Assembly: GCA_001657395.1 (NCBI GenBank)
Contig: LYSY01000006.1
Coordinates: 1-64,000 of the forward strand
Direction of reading: 5' to 3'
From: Rhodospirillales bacterium BBD 1991-14
Lineage (GTDB): Bacteria > Pseudomonadota > Alphaproteobacteria > Kiloniellales > Kiloniellaceae
Length of the DNA stretch: 64,000 nucleotides
Within the stretch, counting starts at the first letter, position 1. The number at the start of each line of letters is the position of its first letter. The notes beneath the pieces are model-generated. The model did no database searches and was not told the DNA's origin. It worked only from the letters and a program-made list of their open reading frames with translations. Both the position numbers and the translations under genes were made by a program. Below, piece after piece: positions 16,473-25,687 of the stretch.

Positions 16473-18454
16473 CCTGCCTCCGCTTTTGCAAGCTGCTCCT
16501 TGTCCTCGCTCCGACCCCCGACCGTCGGAAGGTTTACGGGAGAACTTGTGCTGCGAAGTGCTTCGGTTTCGAGCCGAACCATGGCTTCGCGTAACCTCAG
16601 GGTTTCGGTGTCGTTGCGGCCGATCCGGCGGAACGACACGGTGCCTTCTTTCGCCTCGCGTTTGCCCACGATCAGGAGCACCGGGACTTTGGCCAGGCTG
16701 TGCTCGCGGATCTTGTAGCCGATCTTCTCGTTCCTCAGATCGGTCTCGATCCGGAGGCCAAGAGACGTGAGTTGGGCGGCGATCTCGTTGGCATAGGAGT
16801 CGCAGTCGGAGGTGATCGTCGCGACGACAGCTTGGACCGGCGCCAGCCAGATCGGAAGCTTACCTGCATAGTGTTCCAGAAGGATGCCCGTGAACCGTTC
16901 CAGCGAGCCGAAGAGGGCCCGGTGCAGCATCACCGGGGTGTGCTTCTCGCCATCGGCGCCTACGTAGAGGGCGCCAAGCCGCTCAGGCAGATTGAGGTCG
17001 ACCTGCAGCGTGCCGCACTGCCAGTCGCGGCCGATGGCGTCCCGCAGAACGAACTCCAGCTTCGGTCCGTAGAACGCGCCCTCGCCGGGATTGGTGGTGT
17101 AGGCAAGTCCGGTCGCCTCGACCGCCGCCTGCAGGGCTGCCTCGGACTTGTCCCAGATCGCATCCGAGCCAATGCGCTTCTGAGGTCGGTCCGAGAACTT
17201 GACCCGCACGTCTTCGAAACCGAAGTCGCGGTAGATGCTCAGAATGAGTCGGCAAACGATTCGACATTCCTGGGTGATCTGCTCTTCCGTGCAGAAGATG
17301 TGAGCGTCATCCTGAGTGAAGGCGCGCAGGCGCATGAGCCCGTGCAGCGCGCCCGATGGCTCGAACCGGTGAACTTTGCCGAACTCGGCAATGCGCAGGG
17401 GCAGATCGCGGTAGCTCTTGATCCCCTGCTTGTAGACCTGGACCCCGCCGGGGCAGTTCATCGGCTTCAGGGCAAATACACGTTCCTCCTTTGCTTCAGT
17501 GGTGAACATGTTTTCGCCAAACTTATCCCAATGGCCCGACTGCTCCCACAGGCTCCGCTCCATAATGTCCGGCGTGTTGATCTCGACGTAGCCGGCCCTG
17601 GTCTGACGCTGGCGCATGTAGTCGATGAGGGTCTGGAACAGTGTCCAGCCCTTCGGGTGCCAGAAGGCGGCGCCCGGCGCCTTCTCCTGGAAATGAAACA
17701 GGTCCATCTCGCGGCCGAGCTTTCGGTGATCGCGCTTCTCGGCTTCTTCAAGCTGCCGAAGATAGGCATCGAGCTCAGCCTGGTCGCGCCATGCGGTACC
17801 GTAGATCCGCTGCAGCATCGGATTGCGATGGTCGCCGCGCCAATAAGCGCCGGCGACTTTCAGCAGCTTAAAGGCGATGCCGAGCTTGCCGGTCGAAGGC
17901 AGGTGTGGACCGCGGCAGAGGTCGCGGAACTCTCCCTGGCGATAGACGCTCAATGTCTCGGTTTCCGGTATGTCGGCAATAATCTCGGCCTTGTAGCGCT
18001 CGCCCTTGGATTCGAAATAGCGGATCGCGTCGTCGCGCTGCCACTGCTCGCGCTCAATCACCTCGTCCCGCGCGACGATCTCCCGCATGCGTTCCTCGAT
18101 CCGCCCGAGGTCTTCTGGCGTGAACGATGTCTCGCGCGCGAAGTCGTAGTAGAACCCGTTCTCAATCGTCGGGCCGATGGTGACCTGGGTCTCGGGATAG
18201 AGTTCCTTTACGGCCTGGGCCATGACGTGGGCTGCGTCATGCCTCAGCAGCTCGATCGCTTCGGGCTCTTCGTCGATCACGATCTCGACCTCGGCATCGT
18301 CTTCGATCAGCGTGTTGAGATCGCGCAAGGCGCCATTGATCCTCAGAGCCAGTGCCCTGTCAGCGATCGTGCCGCCTACACGGGCCGCGATCTCTGTGCC
18401 ACGAACCGGCCCGTCATGGCTCTGAACGCCGCCTTTCAAGACAATCTGTATCAT
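16469..18454 (-). CDS. thrS: Threonyl-tRNA synthetase, probable zinc-starvation paralogue
   Basis: A full-length 661-residue ThrRS that attaches Thr to tRNA(Thr). In order it has an N-terminal TGS domain (residues 1-62), the editing domain with HDAAH near residue 75, the class II catalytic core and the anticodon-binding domain ([21 protein letters not shown] onward). Motif 3 region GSLERFTG is present. The catalytic zinc ligands are retained: Cys333, His384 and about His510. The usual MNCPGH reads MNCPGG. The gene sits in a Zur-type operon, so it is probably an extra copy used when zinc is scarce; the housekeeping copy would be elsewhere in the genome. Confidence 0.9.
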   Translation of the reverse strand: MIQIVLKGGVQSHDGPVRGTEIAARVGGTIADRALALRINGALRDLNTLIEDDAEVEIVIDEEPEAIELLRHDAAHVMAQAVKELYPETQVTIGPTIENGFYYDFARETSFTPEDLGRIEERMREIVARDEVIEREQWQRDDAIRYFESKGERYKAEIIADIPETETLSVYRQGEFRDLCRGPHLPSTGKLGIAFKLLKVAGAYWRGDHRNPMLQRIYGTAWRDQAELDAYLRQLEEAEKRDHRKLGREMDLFHFQEKAPGAAFWHPKGWTLFQTLIDYMRQRQTRAGYVEINTPDIMERSLWEQSGHWDKFGENMFTTEAKEERVFALKPMNCPGGVQVYKQGIKSYRDLPLRIAEFGKVHRFEPSGALHGLMRLRAFTQDDAHIFCTEEQITQECRIVCRLILSIYRDFGFEDVRVKFSDRPQKRIGSDAIWDKSEAALQAAVEATGLAYTTNPGEGAFYGPKLEFVLRDAIGRDWQCGTLQVDLNLPERLGALYVGADGEKHTPVMLHRALFGSLERFTGILLEHYAGKLPIWLAPVQAVVATITSDCDSYANEIAAQLTSLGLRIETDLRNEKIGYKIREHSLAKVPVLLIVGKREAKEGTVSFRRIGRNDTETLRLREAMVRLETEALRSTSSPVNLPTVGGRSEDKEQLAKAEAG

Positions 18455-18565
18455 GACAGTGACCTCAAGGGACCGAGAAGACGCTAGGGAGTTGAAAAGC
18501 CGTCAACCTGCGCAGTGTATATCGTCGACGGATCAGCCCGATCACGCCCGAGGACGGGATTTGGG

Positions 18566-19048
18566 TCATGTTCGAATCTCCTGTTGGATACTCGCGACGG
18601 CGGGTCGCTCCCCTGCGCGCTCCAGGCGCAGCTCCGCAATCGCGTGTTGCAGCGCATCGAAGGGAAGCAGTGCCGAGCTATGGCGGCTTCGGAAGTCCGC
18701 CACCGGCAGGAACGGCTCGAGCCCCGCCCAAGGCCCTGGTGTTGGGAACGTCTTTTCCCGGAGAACGGCGCGCATAACCCCTGCGCCCTCGTCCACCTCG
18801 TCGATAGTCAGGCCAACGACGACCCGGGCAACGACGGAGGCGGCCGCTTGCCCGATGACACAGGCTCTAACCTCTTGGGCGTAGTCGGTGATGACATCTT
18901 CATTGAGCCTGAGGTCGATGGTGATCCGACTACCGCAAAGCCGGCTATGCGCGGTTGCTGATGCGTCGGGGGTCGCCAACCTGCCAACCCGAGGTATCGA
19001 CGCGGCAAGCCGCAGGATCTGCTTGTTGTAAAGATCGAGGTCCATCAT
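18566..19048 (-). CDS. NifU/IscU-like iron-sulfur scaffold family protein
   Basis: A 160-residue protein with the N-terminal NifU/IscU-like fold: YNKQILRLAASIPRVGRL then CGSRITIDLRLNEDVITDYAQEVRACVIGQAAASVV. Cys near positions 37, 62 and 65-region segments follow the scaffold pattern loosely; the RACVIGQAAAS segment corresponds to the second Cys block of IscU. The ATG at 19048 is chosen because GGGGGAAG lies just upstream. It is placed between the COG0523 GTPase and thrS. Assembly or transfer of a metal centre under zinc limitation is possible; a true Fe-S role is not shown by the sequence. Confidence 0.75.
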   Translation of the reverse strand: MMDLDLYNKQILRLAASIPRVGRLATPDASATAHSRLCGSRITIDLRLNEDVITDYAQEVRACVIGQAAASVVARVVVGLTIDEVDEGAGVMRAVLREKTFPTPGPWAGLEPFLPVADFRSRHSSALLPFDALQHAIAELRLERAGERPAVASIQQEIRT

Positions 19049-19222
19049 GCGCTTCCCCCGGCAAGGCTGTCCGGGACATGCGCCATGGCGCCTGCGCAAG
19101 TGCGCGCAAGCAGATGCGAGAGACTGCTTGCCCGATGAGGCGAAAGATATTCGCCGAACCAGGTAAGCGGAACGAAGGTCTCGTTCCGGCGTATCGGAGG
19201 GTTGGTTCGGACGAGGGGCATC

Positions 19223-20416
19223 TCACTTCCTGTTCTCCAACTGAGCCATGTCGGCTTGCCCACTGTCCCCTGGACCAAACGGCTGCACCGGCTGCTCCAC
19301 GCTTTCCAGCCCGGCCGTGAATATCTTCAGCGTGTTCCGCAATACCGTCTCGTCGAGATCGCGGGTGATAAAGACGATGCGGGTGCGCCTGTCCTTACCC
19401 GGCCATTTCTTGAGCATGACCGGCGGGTGAAAAATATGCTGTACGCCATGGACCACGAACGGACCTTTCAGGCCCTGGATATTGACGATTCCTTTGACGC
19501 GAAGGACGTCCGGACCCTTGAGCAGCAAGAGCGCTTCAAGCCAGCGATCAAAAGCATCCCCGGGGATCGGATCTTCCAGCGTCAGGCATACGGCTTTGAT
19601 GTGGTCGTCGTGTCGATTTACGTCATGATGGTGGTCGTGACTGTCGGCGCCATGATGGACACTGTGCCCGTGATCGTGATGCGGCTCACGGTGTGTTTCA
19701 TGGTGATGGTGGTCGGTGTCGCTAAAGGCTTCGGCGTTCAGCCAGCGCCGAACATCGAGGCTCTTGGTTTTCGGATTGTACAGTCCGGCATCCAGCAACT
19801 TTGCGGGATCGACCGTGCCGTTGATCGTGCGGATGATCGGCGCGCCCGGGTTCAGCGCACTCAAGCGCTGGACCAGCGCCGCGACAGCATCGGGTTCGAC
19901 AAGATCAGTCTTCGTCAGCAGCAGCCGATCGGCCACGGCCGCTTGCTTTACGGACTCGACCTGACAGTCGAGCGTTCGCTGGCCATTGGCAGCGTCGATC
20001 GTTGTGATAACACCATCGAGGCGATAGCGGGCGGCGATCAGCGGGTCGGTCATAAGAGTGTGCAAGATGGGCGCCGGATCGGCGAGCCCCGTCGTCTCGA
20101 TGACCACGCGGTCGAATTCGGGGATTTCTCCTCTTACGCGGCGCAGGAACAGGCTGCGCATCGTGTCGATCAGATCGCTGCGGATCGTGCAGCAGAGGCA
20201 GCCGCTCTGCAGCAACACCATGTCTTCGCTGGACCGCTCCACGAGTTCGTGATCGAGGCCGGTCTCGCCGAACTCGTTTATGATGACGAGGGTTTTCGCC
20301 AGCTCAGGCTGTTGCACGAGCTGGTTCAGCACCGTCGTTTTGCCGCTGCCCAGGAAGCCGGTCAGCAGAGAAACTGGTATGCGTTGTTGTGGCGCGGTCG
20401 AATCCCAGCTTTCCAT
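19223..20416 (-). CDS. COG0523 GTPase, putative zinc metallochaperone
   Basis: A 397-residue CobW/COG0523 protein. Walker A GFLGSGKTT lies at residues 20-28, the metal-binding GCLCC motif at 72-76, Walker B as ETTG and the base-recognition motif TKTD follow. Residues about 230-272 form a loop with some 17 His among 40 positions, a typical zinc-binding insert. The C-terminal CobW domain begins near VCLTLEDPIPGDAFDRWLEALL. Members next to Zur supply zinc to selected enzymes (ZagA, ZigA, YeiR type). It starts 21 bases after zur, in the same operon, and likely serves the zinc enzymes encoded around it. Confidence 0.92.
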   Translation of the reverse strand: MESWDSTAPQQRIPVSLLTGFLGSGKTTVLNQLVQQPELAKTLVIINEFGETGLDHELVERSSEDMVLLQSGCLCCTIRSDLIDTMRSLFLRRVRGEIPEFDRVVIETTGLADPAPILHTLMTDPLIAARYRLDGVITTIDAANGQRTLDCQVESVKQAAVADRLLLTKTDLVEPDAVAALVQRLSALNPGAPIIRTINGTVDPAKLLDAGLYNPKTKSLDVRRWLNAEAFSDTDHHHHETHREPHHDHGHSVHHGADSHDHHHDVNRHDDHIKAVCLTLEDPIPGDAFDRWLEALLLLKGPDVLRVKGIVNIQGLKGPFVVHGVQHIFHPPVMLKKWPGKDRRTRIVFITRDLDETVLRNTLKIFTAGLESVEQPVQPFGPGDSGQADMAQLENRK

Positions 20417-20437
20417 GGTACGCTCTCTTCTCTTGAT

Positions 20438-20944
20438 TCAGGCAGCGCCGGCCGCGATGCAATTCGTGCAGGTGCCCTCGACCTCGATCACGCGCCGTGT
20501 TGCGCGGAACCCGATAAGGGCGGCATCCTCGTAGATCAAGCGCTCAAGCCGCTGGTCTTCCAACTCGACCGATGCCCCGCAGTTGCTGCAGATGAAGAAC
20601 AGACAGTCATGCTGGCGCTCCGGATGCGCGCAGGGGACGTAAGCGTTCCGGCTTTCGACCTTCGAGACGAACCCCTGGGACATCAGGAACTCAAGCGCCC
20701 GGTAGACGGTGGGCGGCCCGACCGGGCGGGAGTCCCTCAGCTTCAGCGCTTCGATCAGTTCATAAGCGCCCGTCGGGCGACCACGCTCCCAGAGCAGCTC
20801 CAGGATCTGCCGCCTGAGTGGCGTTAGCCGCGCGCCGCGCGCACCGCAGAGGGACTCTGCCAGCGCAATCCGTTCAGCCGGCGCATGCTGCCCACGGCAG
20901 TTGGAATCGGTGCAGGGCTGGGGCTGGATCGTCGGGAGCGCCAC
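20438..20944 (-). CDS. zur: Zur-like Fur-family zinc-responsive repressor
   Basis: A 168-residue Fur-family regulator. The DNA-binding part reads RLTPLRRQILELLWERGRPTGAYELIEAL, with recognition helix PPTVYRALEFL, and the dimer domain has CAHPERQHDCLFFICSNCG with a final CTNC, giving two CxxC pairs for structural zinc. Assignment to Zur rather than Fur rests on its neighbours and on the adjacent palindrome. The open frame extends to a TTG at 20968, but GTG 20944 is preferred because GGGATAAGG precedes it. It is the first gene of the leftward operon, so it probably represses itself. Confidence 0.87.
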   Translation of the reverse strand: MALPTIQPQPCTDSNCRGQHAPAERIALAESLCGARGARLTPLRRQILELLWERGRPTGAYELIEALKLRDSRPVGPPTVYRALEFLMSQGFVSKVESRNAYVPCAHPERQHDCLFFICSNCGASVELEDQRLERLIYEDAALIGFRATRRVIEVEGTCTNCIAAGAA

Positions 20945-20975
20945 GACCTTATCCCGTCTTGCTTTCAAAGAACGT

Positions 20976-20989
20976 AATGTTATAACATT
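20976..20989. promoter_or_regulatory. Zur-box-like perfect palindrome
   Basis: AATGTTATAACATT is a perfect 14-base inverted repeat in the AT-rich divergent zur/folE region. The TGTTATAACA centre matches the core of known Zur operators. It lies about 32 bases before the zur start and 67 before folE, so one site can control both operons. Confidence 0.8.
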
Positions 20990-21055
20990 GTATTCATAAA
21001 TTACAATAGCCTAGTGCCTCTGAGCGCCTGGCCTGGCTGCAGGAGAGGATTCGAC

Positions 21056-21709
21056 ATGGACGCAGCAGTGGTCGGTACCCGGCCTGCAGAATCAATGCTC
21101 ACTAACGCGGGCCGGCGCCAACGGCCCAGCCAAACAGAGGCGGAAGCGGCAGTGCGGACGCTCATCGAATGGGCTGGTGACGACCCCGACCGCGAAGGCC
21201 TCATAGGGACGCCCAAGCGCGTGGTGCGGGCCTATGAGGAGTTCTTCGCAGGATACAACGAAGACCCAGTCGCGCTGCTTGAGACGACGTTCGAGGAGGG
21301 TGCTGTCTACGACGAGATGATCGTCTTGCGCGACATCCGCCTCGAATCGCACTGCGAGCACCACATCGTTCCTATCCTGGGTAAGGTACATGTCGGTTAT
21401 CTGCCGACGGGCCGCGTCGTCGGGATTTCCAAGCTGGCACGCCTCGTCGAAGTGTTCGCCAAGCGGCTGCAAATCCAAGAGGTGCTGACCTCGCAGATCG
21501 CGGACACCATCCAGGAGGTGCTCAATCCGCACGGTGTGGGCGTCGTTATCGAGGCGGCGCACCAATGCATGACCACACGCGGTGTCCGCAAGCCGGGTGT
21601 CAGCATGGTGACCAGCCGCATGCTCGGCTCTTTTCGCGACGACCCGGCGACCCGCCGGGAGTTTCTCGCCATGATCGGAAGCCCTAGGAGTGGCTCAAAT
21701 GGATCCTGA
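21056..21709 (+). CDS. folE: GTP cyclohydrolase I type IA
   Basis: A 217-residue zinc enzyme that converts GTP to dihydroneopterin triphosphate, the first step of folate and pterin synthesis. Zinc ligands Cys100, His103 (SHCEHH) and Cys171 (HQCMTTRG) are all present, so this is the zinc-dependent type, not the FolE2 type often used in zinc starvation. [17 protein letters not shown] and [14 protein letters not shown] are family motifs. The ATG at 21056 follows AGGAGAGG. It is divergent from zur across the Zur-like box and overlaps hisI, so it is probably an extra copy made when zinc is low. Confidence 0.93.
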   Translation: MDAAVVGTRPAESMLTNAGRRQRPSQTEAEAAVRTLIEWAGDDPDREGLIGTPKRVVRAYEEFFAGYNEDPVALLETTFEEGAVYDEMIVLRDIRLESHCEHHIVPILGKVHVGYLPTGRVVGISKLARLVEVFAKRLQIQEVLTSQIADTIQEVLNPHGVGVVIEAAHQCMTTRGVRKPGVSMVTSRMLGSFRDDPATRREFLAMIGSPRSGSNGS

Positions 21710-22199
21710 CAAATCTGTTCCGGCAGCCGCCGCCTTCGCCGCCCGGATGACGGTCGAACAGGTCGAAGAAGGCCTCGCCCTGGCGCCCAAGTTCGACGCC
21801 GACGGACTGATCCCCTGCATCACCACCGAGGCCGATAAGGGCGAAGTACTGATGCTGGGCTACATGAATGGCGAGGCTCTACAGAAAACGATCGCGACCG
21901 GTGAAGCGCACTACTGGAGCCGAAGCCGCCAGTGCCTCTGGCGCAAGGGCTCGACCAGCGGCCTCGTCCAAGAAGTTGTCGAGATGCGCATCGACGACGA
22001 TCAGGACGCCGTCTGGCTGCGCGTCCGGGTCGCTGATTCGGGCGCCAGTTGTCATGTCGGATATCGTTCCTGCTTCTATCGTTCGGTTGAGCTCGGCGGG
22101 CCAACCGATGGACCGGCCCGCCTCGTGTTCACGGAGTCAGGGAAATCCTTTGACCCGAAGGACGTCTACGGTGACGCGCCGAATCCGACGCAGCTTTGA
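21699..22199 (+). CDS. hisI: Phosphoribosyl-AMP cyclohydrolase HisI, probable paralogue
   Basis: A 166-residue enzyme of histidine synthesis that opens the adenine ring of phosphoribosyl-AMP. Motifs present are [30 protein letters not shown], an acidic metal patch near residues 99-103 (DDDQD) and [14 protein letters not shown] with Cys118 and Cys125. The length and domain are those of a stand-alone HisI without the HisE half. The start is ATG 21699, with a TAGGAG ribosome-binding site inside folE; the frame could also open at GTG 21690. Its place after folE and beside zur marks it as part of the zinc-limitation response. Confidence 0.9.
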   Translation: MDPDKSVPAAAAFAARMTVEQVEEGLALAPKFDADGLIPCITTEADKGEVLMLGYMNGEALQKTIATGEAHYWSRSRQCLWRKGSTSGLVQEVVEMRIDDDQDAVWLRVRVADSGASCHVGYRSCFYRSVELGGPTDGPARLVFTESGKSFDPKDVYGDAPNPTQL

Positions 22200-22442
22200 G
22201 GTCGGACGACCGCTTCTACTACTGTCTCATCGAATCGACCAGCATTTCGGAGCCGCTGCCCATGGCGGCCACCCTTAACGCCCGGACGTGTGGGCGAGGC
22301 CGTCCGCCTTGGTCCGAGCAGAGGGCGCTACGCGGCCCCGGCGGCACGATCTGACTCTGTACTAAGTCGATCGCTTCCAATACTGTTGTGTACAGACAAT
22401 CAACGAGGAGTCTGATCGATTTCCGAGCGCGTTTTTGAGCCT

Positions 22443-22880
22443 ATGACCAAGGCGGAAGTCGTCGCCGCGCAGCGTGCTTGGGCCAAGTACGTGACCGAGC
22501 GCGACGTCGACAAACTCTTGGACCTCTACGATTTCGGCGCACCGGACGAGCCGCTCCTTTTCAAGCCGACTTTGGCTGATGTTATTCGGCTCGATCGCGC
22601 TGGAACGCGGTCCTACTTTGTGGGCGGCGATCCGAACTATCCCCACGACCATGGCTTTCTCAACCGAGGTTGGAAGCGCGTGGATTTCCAGAGCGCTGCC
22701 GGACCGATCCTAAAGGCCGGGGGACTCGGCTATAAGGACATGGGGCACTACACCTTCATCGACGGGGACGGCAATGCGACCCGCGCCGACTACACCTTCG
22801 CCTATCACAAGCTAGACGGACGCGTTCTCATCTCGTTGCATCATTCCTCACTCACCTGGTTTCCCCCTCTAGAGGACTGA
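22443..22880 (+). CDS. Iota-class carbonic anhydrase-like protein (COG4337/CaMKII-AD fold)
   Basis: A 145-residue cytoplasmic protein of the NTF2-like superfamily. The pattern GGDPNYPHDHGFLNRGW (residues 61-77), GHYTFIDGDG, ADYTFAYHKLDG and a terminal LISLHHSSLTW with HHSS at 133-136 resembles iota-class carbonic anhydrases, whose members from algae and bacteria have been described as active without zinc. No signal peptide is seen. It lies 243 bases downstream of hisI on the same strand in the zinc-starvation locus; no second Zur-like box is evident. A zinc-free carbonic anhydrase used when zinc is scarce would fit well. The alternative is a generic SnoaL-like protein. Confidence 0.65.
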   Translation: MTKAEVVAAQRAWAKYVTERDVDKLLDLYDFGAPDEPLLFKPTLADVIRLDRAGTRSYFVGGDPNYPHDHGFLNRGWKRVDFQSAAGPILKAGGLGYKDMGHYTFIDGDGNATRADYTFAYHKLDGRVLISLHHSSLTWFPPLED

Positions 22881-22998
22881 GTTCTGCACAATCGTGCCGA
22901 GGGGGAGCGCCTCCGCAGCGGCAACACGCAGAACACGGCGGGCAAATCTGAGACCGATACCCCTTCATCCCGTTCGCCAACGCGGTGGCGGTATCCCG

Positions 22999-24174
22999 CT
23001 ACGCCGCCGTCAGCAGTTCTCGGCAGAGGCGCTCCATCTCAGCACGGTCGAAGTCTCGGCAGCTGACCTCGAACATGGGGCGGTTCTCCGGCGTGTCGCA
23101 GGCCGCGGCCAGGCGCTCCTCGTCGGCGCCGCTCAGGCCGTCACCGGCCAGGCTGATCTCCAAGCCGACCTCACGCAGGAAGGCGTCATAGGCCGCGGGT
23201 AGCGCTGCAGCCAGAGCGGCATCGCTGCGCCCCTGACGCTCGATACCGAAGGCTTCGGCCACCAGCGCATGACGCTCCGGCGTCGCCGCCGCATTGCCGG
23301 CCAAGGCGACGCGCAGCGAGAGACCGACGGCGCGGCCGTGATGCACATGACCCACTGTGCCCAAGGCATGACCCAGGCCATGTGCCACCGCACAGCCATT
23401 GACCGCGATTGCCGCACCGGCAAGGCAGGCCGCGATCTGCACCTGGCCGCGGGCTTCGAGATCGCTACCGTCCGCCACCGCCCTTGGCAGCCAGCGCCGG
23501 ATCAGGCCAATGGCCCGCATTGCGGGAGGGTCGTTCAGGGAATGTGCCTTGCAGTTGGTCATCGACTCGATGGCATGGACCAGAGCATCCACGCCGGTCG
23601 CAGCCGTCAGAGGGGCCGGCAGGCTGGCCGTGATCTCCGGATCGAGCAGCGCCAGCTTGGGAAAGAGCTCCAGTCCCCAGGCCCAGACTTTGGTGCCGTC
23701 GGCGAGCGAAAAGACTGAGACCGCCGTCATCTCCGCCCCGGTGCCCGAAGTGGTCGGGATCGCGATGACCGGCAGGCCATTGCCGGGGAAGGGCTTGATG
23801 GACAGGGCATAGGCCGCCGAGCCTTCCTCCGCGCCGGCGATAGCGGCCGCCAGTTTGCCGACGTCCATGGCCGAGCCGCCGCCAAGCGCGATGATGGCAC
23901 CGGCGCCGAAGTCTCGCGCCGCCTCGGCACAGGCATCAATGTGCCCCTCGCGCGGATCGCTGGCGATGTCGCTGAAGAGCGCCGCCTTGTGGCCGGCCTC
24001 CTCCAAGCCTTGAGTTAGGCGCCCCGCCAAGCCGGAGCTGACGGCGAAGGGATCGGCGACCAGCAGCAAGCGCTGCTCCGGGCCGAGCCGCTCGGCAGCA
24101 AGCTTGCCCAGGTCATTCAGACGACCAAGGCCGAAGGCGACGGGAACGGCCGCGGGTAGATCATAGGACTGCAT
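22999..24174 (-). CDS. Iron-containing (group III) alcohol dehydrogenase
   Basis: A 391-residue NAD(P)-dependent dehydrogenase with the GGGSAMD nucleotide-binding motif near residue 98, the PTTSGTGAE motif near 140, and metal-binding Asp/His residues in TGVDALVHAIES and VAHGLGHALGTVGHVHHG. Substrate is unknown; relatives act on lactaldehyde, 4-hydroxybutyrate or maleylacetate. It lies 200 bases downstream of the TRAP permease gene on the same strand and could finish the pathway encoded by that operon, but could equally be independent. It converges with the carbonic anhydrase-like gene. Confidence 0.88.
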   Translation of the reverse strand: MQSYDLPAAVPVAFGLGRLNDLGKLAAERLGPEQRLLLVADPFAVSSGLAGRLTQGLEEAGHKAALFSDIASDPREGHIDACAEAARDFGAGAIIALGGGSAMDVGKLAAAIAGAEEGSAAYALSIKPFPGNGLPVIAIPTTSGTGAEMTAVSVFSLADGTKVWAWGLELFPKLALLDPEITASLPAPLTAATGVDALVHAIESMTNCKAHSLNDPPAMRAIGLIRRWLPRAVADGSDLEARGQVQIAACLAGAAIAVNGCAVAHGLGHALGTVGHVHHGRAVGLSLRVALAGNAAATPERHALVAEAFGIERQGRSDAALAAALPAAYDAFLREVGLEISLAGDGLSGADEERLAAACDTPENRPMFEVSCRDFDRAEMERLCRELLTAA

Positions 24175-24376
24175 GACATGGATCCTGCTCTGGCCCGACC
24201 TTCGGGTCGGGCAGGTGGCTCAACCGAGATTCCCCAGTTGGCTCCCGGATTCGGTCCGGATGGTAGCCGATCTGGCTCCATTCTGGCACCCTCCGCTGCT
24301 ACGGCAGGTCGGCGCGGTTCGCCGATCCGTCGCAGGCTGTCTGGGTAAGATCTCAGCCTATGCTCCGTACTCGGCC

Positions 24377-25687
24377 CTAGCCGGTCTGTGGCAACCAGGT
24401 TGCGATCGGTGGGAACATGATCAGAAGTGCCACCAGGATCAGCGAGCAAAGGATGAAGGGCATGGCCGAGAGGTAGATCTCGCGCATTGTCGTATCGGAC
24501 GGTGCAACGCCTTTCATCACGAAGAGCAGGAGTCCGAAGGGCGGTGTCGTGAAGCTGATCTCCAGAGCGAGCATCATGATGAGCCCGAACCAGATCGGGT
24601 CGAACCCCAGGCTTGTCGCCAATGGAAAAAAGATCGGGACGGTGAGCAGCATGATCGAGATCTGCTCCATGAACATCCCGAGAATCAGCAGGACCCCGAA
24701 CATGACAAGGAGCATAGCGACGGGATCCAGATCGAAGCCGGTCGCCCAGTTGATCAGACCGCGGGATGCGCCGGAGAAGGCGAGGAGCTGGCTGAAGGTC
24801 GCCGATCCGAAAACGATCAGATAAGCCATAAGCGTCACCCTGAGCGCGCTGCGGACGGAGTTCTTGATGGCGTCCCAGGTGAGGCAGCGGTAGATGACCG
24901 CAAGCAAGAGAACGCCAAGGGCTCCGAAGGCGGCGGCCTCCGACGGGGTGACAATCCCGTTGATCATCATCACGACGATAAGGACCATGAGGCCGATCAT
25001 CGGCACCACATCCCGCAGCAGAAGACCCAGCTTCTCCGCGATGCTTTGTGGGGGAACGTCGTAGGCCGGAGCAGCCTCCGGATCGAGCCGCGTCTGAAGG
25101 TAGATCGTTCCGATATAGAGCGCCGCAAGGATGAGCCCGGGGATGATCCCGGCAATGAGGAGCGCACCAACGTCAATCTGGGCAAGGGTCGCCAGCAACA
25201 CGGCCAGCGCCGATGGCGGAATGATGATCGCGAGTCCGCCGGTGCCGAGGATCGGCCCGATTGACATGTACTTCTTGTAACCGCGCTTGGTCATTTCCGG
25301 GACCATCAGGGATCCCAGGAGGGCGGTGGACCCCATCGATGAGCCGGAAAGCGTCGAAAAGCCTGTGCCGCCCAGGACCGTTACATAGCTCAGCCGCCCC
25401 GGTAGCCGTCCCAGGAGCCTGTCGATGGCCGAGAACATGCGCCCGCCAAGACCGGTGTGAAAGAAGATCTCCCCCATCAGAAGAAAGAGCGGGATCGGTA
25501 CCAGCGCGTACTTCGTCAGCGAGCCCCAGCCGTTGTTCAAGAGCGCAACGACCCCCCGCTCGCCACCCATGAAAATCCATGCGCCAAGGATGTTCGCGGC
25601 GAGGAAAGCCAGGGCCACCGGCATCCCGAGCGCCATCAGAATCAAAATCGAGCCGACGAGCAGCCCCAGCGCCTCGTACCACTCCAT
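24377..25687 (-). CDS. dctM: TRAP transporter large permease DctM
   Basis: A 436-residue membrane protein with about twelve helices, the ion-coupled permease of a TRAP uptake system. Landmarks are VPIPLFLLMGEIFFHTGLG, GGTGFSTLSGSSMGSTALLGSLMVPEM, IIPPSALAVLLATLAQIDVGALLIAGIIPG and EISFTTPPFGLLLFVMKG. The ATG at 25687 overlaps the dctQ stop by one base. The upstream part of the longer open frame belongs to another frame of dctQ and is excluded. The substrate is probably a dicarboxylate or related acid consumed by the LeuCD/HyuAB pathway nearby, by inference. Confidence 0.93.
   Translation of the reverse strand: MEWYEALGLLVGSILILMALGMPVALAFLAANILGAWIFMGGERGVVALLNNGWGSLTKYALVPIPLFLLMGEIFFHTGLGGRMFSAIDRLLGRLPGRLSYVTVLGGTGFSTLSGSSMGSTALLGSLMVPEMTKRGYKKYMSIGPILGTGGLAIIIPPSALAVLLATLAQIDVGALLIAGIIPGLILAALYIGTIYLQTRLDPEAAPAYDVPPQSIAEKLGLLLRDVVPMIGLMVLIVVMMINGIVTPSEAAAFGALGVLLLAVIYRCLTWDAIKNSVRSALRVTLMAYLIVFGSATFSQLLAFSGASRGLINWATGFDLDPVAMLLVMFGVLLILGMFMEQISIMLLTVPIFFPLATSLGFDPIWFGLIMMLALEISFTTPPFGLLLFVMKGVAPSDTTMREIYLSAMPFILCSLILVALLIMFPPIATWLPQTG

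Noticed and set aside
16700-18487. 595-codon plus-strand open frame opposite thrS
   Set aside because: thrS on the other strand carries all catalytic motifs. The shadow frame has no recognisable domain or ribosome-binding site.
22380-22410. TGTACA-centred imperfect repeat upstream of the iota-carbonic anhydrase-like gene as a second Zur box
   Set aside because: Only the central six bases are palindromic, and it does not match TGTTATAACA.
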